Source: a bacterium
GTDB lineage: Bacteria; Krumholzibacteriota; Krumholzibacteriia; LZORAL124-64-63
DNA length: 5,185 nt
Assembly (NCBI GenBank): GCA_018652925.1
Contig: JABIBH010000034.1
Coordinates: 1-5,185 of the forward strand
Direction: 5' to 3'
The stretch's first letter is position 1. Each line of letters starts with the position of its first letter. The notes below the pieces were generated by a model that saw nothing but the letters and a program-made list of their open reading frames with translations, did not search any database and was not told where the DNA came from. This document shows, piece by piece, positions 4,068 to 5,185 of the stretch. The translations under genes were made by a program, and so were the position numbers.

Positions 4068-5185
4068 GTGGTGAACCAGACATCTATTGACAAGTTCACA
4101 GGTCGCGTTAATTACTCCAAACTTAACCTCAAAGAGGAAATGCCAAACCTTTTGGCAGTACAGTTGGAGTCATACAACGATTTTTTGCAGACTAATATTC
4201 CGATTGAAGATCGTAGGGATGTTGGATTAGAGTCTGTTTTCCGGTCGATTTTTCCAATCGACGCTACACGCGGCCATCTCACGATGGAATATCGCAGTTA
4301 CACTCTTGGCGAGCCTAAATACGGGCTTGAAGAATGCCAGGAGCGCGGTCTTACATATGCAGCTCCTCTAAAAGTGAAGATGCAGTTGGTTGTCAAGGAT
4401 GCTGATAAATCAGGTCCTGATGCCGAGCTTCAAATTAGAGATATCCAGGAGAGTGAAGTCTACCTGGGTGAACTGCCATTGATTACTGATAAAGGTACTT
4501 TTGTTGTGAATGGTGCTGAACGAGTTGTCGTCAGTCAGATTCACAGATCTCCAGGAGTCTCATTCAGTAATGAACAACATCCAAATGGACGTAATCTATT
4601 TAAGTCCAAGATTGTTCCTTACCGTGGTTCTTGGGTAGAATTCAGTACCGACATCAATGACATGATGTATGTGCATATCGATCGCAAGCGCAAGCAGAGG
4701 GTATCCTTCTTGTTGCGATCTCTTGGATTCAGCAGTAACGAAGATATAATTAATTTATTCCATGAGACTCAAAAGCTGAAGGTTCCAAAGAAGGGAACTA
4801 AAAAGGCTGACACTCTTGAAGGTCGAGTCCTGGCATCTGATGTATATAGTGCTGATTCTGGTGAACGCATCGCACTTGCTGGAAGACTTATTGATCCTTT
4901 GATGGTGGAAACAATTCTGGCTGAAGCAAAAGGTGATTTACTCCTGATTGCAGAGGGTCAAGTTACAGCTAACGAGCCTAGCTTAATCCTGAATTGCATA
5001 ATCAAGGATATAGCAGAAGCTGAAAAAGTTGTCGAAGATGAGGGCAGAAGAGGGAATGTTGTTTCCGTAGATGAAATACTTTGTTCCGAGCATGCACTCA
5101 AGCGTTTCTACAGTCTGATCCGCCCTGGCGATCCTCCAAGTGAGGAAGTTGCTCGTAAACACTTTGAACAGATTTTCTTTAATGA
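4068..5185 (+). CDS. rpoB: DNA-directed RNA polymerase subunit beta, N-terminal 372 residues (partial, 3' end outside window)
   Basis: The beta subunit forms one half of the polymerase cleft and much of the active site. The frame is open from GTG 4068 to the window end and reaches about the point matching E. coli residue 370 of 1342. Family landmarks run in order: SVFRSIFPI (57-65), SYTLGEPKYGLEECQERGLT (77-96), YLGELPLIT (132-140), GTFVVNGAERVVVSQIHRSP (143-162), VPYRGSWVEF (183-192), IDRKRKQRVS (204-213) and LIRPGDPPSEE (350-360). These cover the protrusion and lobe. The segment near 147-158 includes the minor N-terminal rifampicin-contact site; the main rifampicin region is downstream and not seen. 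The start is GTG 4068, about 9 nt after AGGA (4055-4058); the adjacent GTG 4071 is possible. rpoC is expected to follow. Confidence 0.97.
   Translation, partial: MVNQTSIDKFTGRVNYSKLNLKEEMPNLLAVQLESYNDFLQTNIPIEDRRDVGLESVFRSIFPIDATRGHLTMEYRSYTLGEPKYGLEECQERGLTYAAPLKVKMQLVVKDADKSGPDAELQIRDIQESEVYLGELPLITDKGTFVVNGAERVVVSQIHRSPGVSFSNEQHPNGRNLFKSKIVPYRGSWVEFSTDINDMMYVHIDRKRKQRVSFLLRSLGFSSNEDIINLFHETQKLKVPKKGTKKADTLEGRVLASDVYSADSGERIALAGRLIDPLMVETILAEAKGDLLLIAEGQVTANEPSLILNCIIKDIAEAEKVVEDEGRRGNVVSVDEILCSEHALKRFYSLIRPGDPPSEEVARKHFEQIFFN

Overview
The window is a bacterial translation/transcription block with every gene on the + strand: the 3' end of tuf (EF-Tu), rpmG (L33), a tRNA-Trp(CCA) gene, secE, nusG, rplK (L11), rplA (L1), rplJ (L10), rplL (L7/L12) and the first 372 codons of rpoB (RNA polymerase beta). 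The order tuf - rpmG - trnW - secE - nusG - rplKAJL - rpoB is one of the most conserved in bacteria, and all products are recognisable from their sequence. No mobile element, CRISPR array, or toxin or defence gene is visible. This is core genome, not an accessory island.

Organism: a bacterium of moderate base composition (by eye a little under half G+C). SecE is the short single-membrane-segment type, L33 is the four-cysteine zinc type, and secE, nusG and rpoB start with TTG, GTG and GTG. From memory, stretches of the RpoB lobe (such as the DINDMMYVHIDRK segment) look more like Chlamydia and relatives than like Proteobacteria. This hints at the Planctomycetes-Verrucomicrobia-Chlamydiae group, but it is a low-confidence guess.

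Layout: 1-430 holds the tuf end, rpmG nine bases later, and a tRNA-Trp flanked by a 7-nt inverted repeat. 436-1493 holds secE and nusG. NusG carries a strongly acidic extension of about 70 residues before its NGN domain. 1636-3948 holds the four ribosomal protein genes of the L1/L11 arm and the L7/L12 stalk. 4068-5185 is the start of rpoB.

The most unusual non-coding property is the spacers. From secE onward the gaps are 116, 142, 141, 61, 80 and 119 nt, in an operon that is often very tight, and each gap can form one or more compact hairpins. One has the rplL stop codon in a GNRA-type tetraloop, one sits just upstream of the rplL ribosome binding site, and two lie between rplL and rpoB, where other bacteria attenuate or process the transcript. 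The genes act together in protein synthesis (EF-Tu, tRNA-Trp, L33, L11, L1, L10, L7/L12), protein export (SecE) and transcription and its coupling to translation (NusG, RpoB). I see no wholly new system; the best leads are the NusG extension and the structured spacers.
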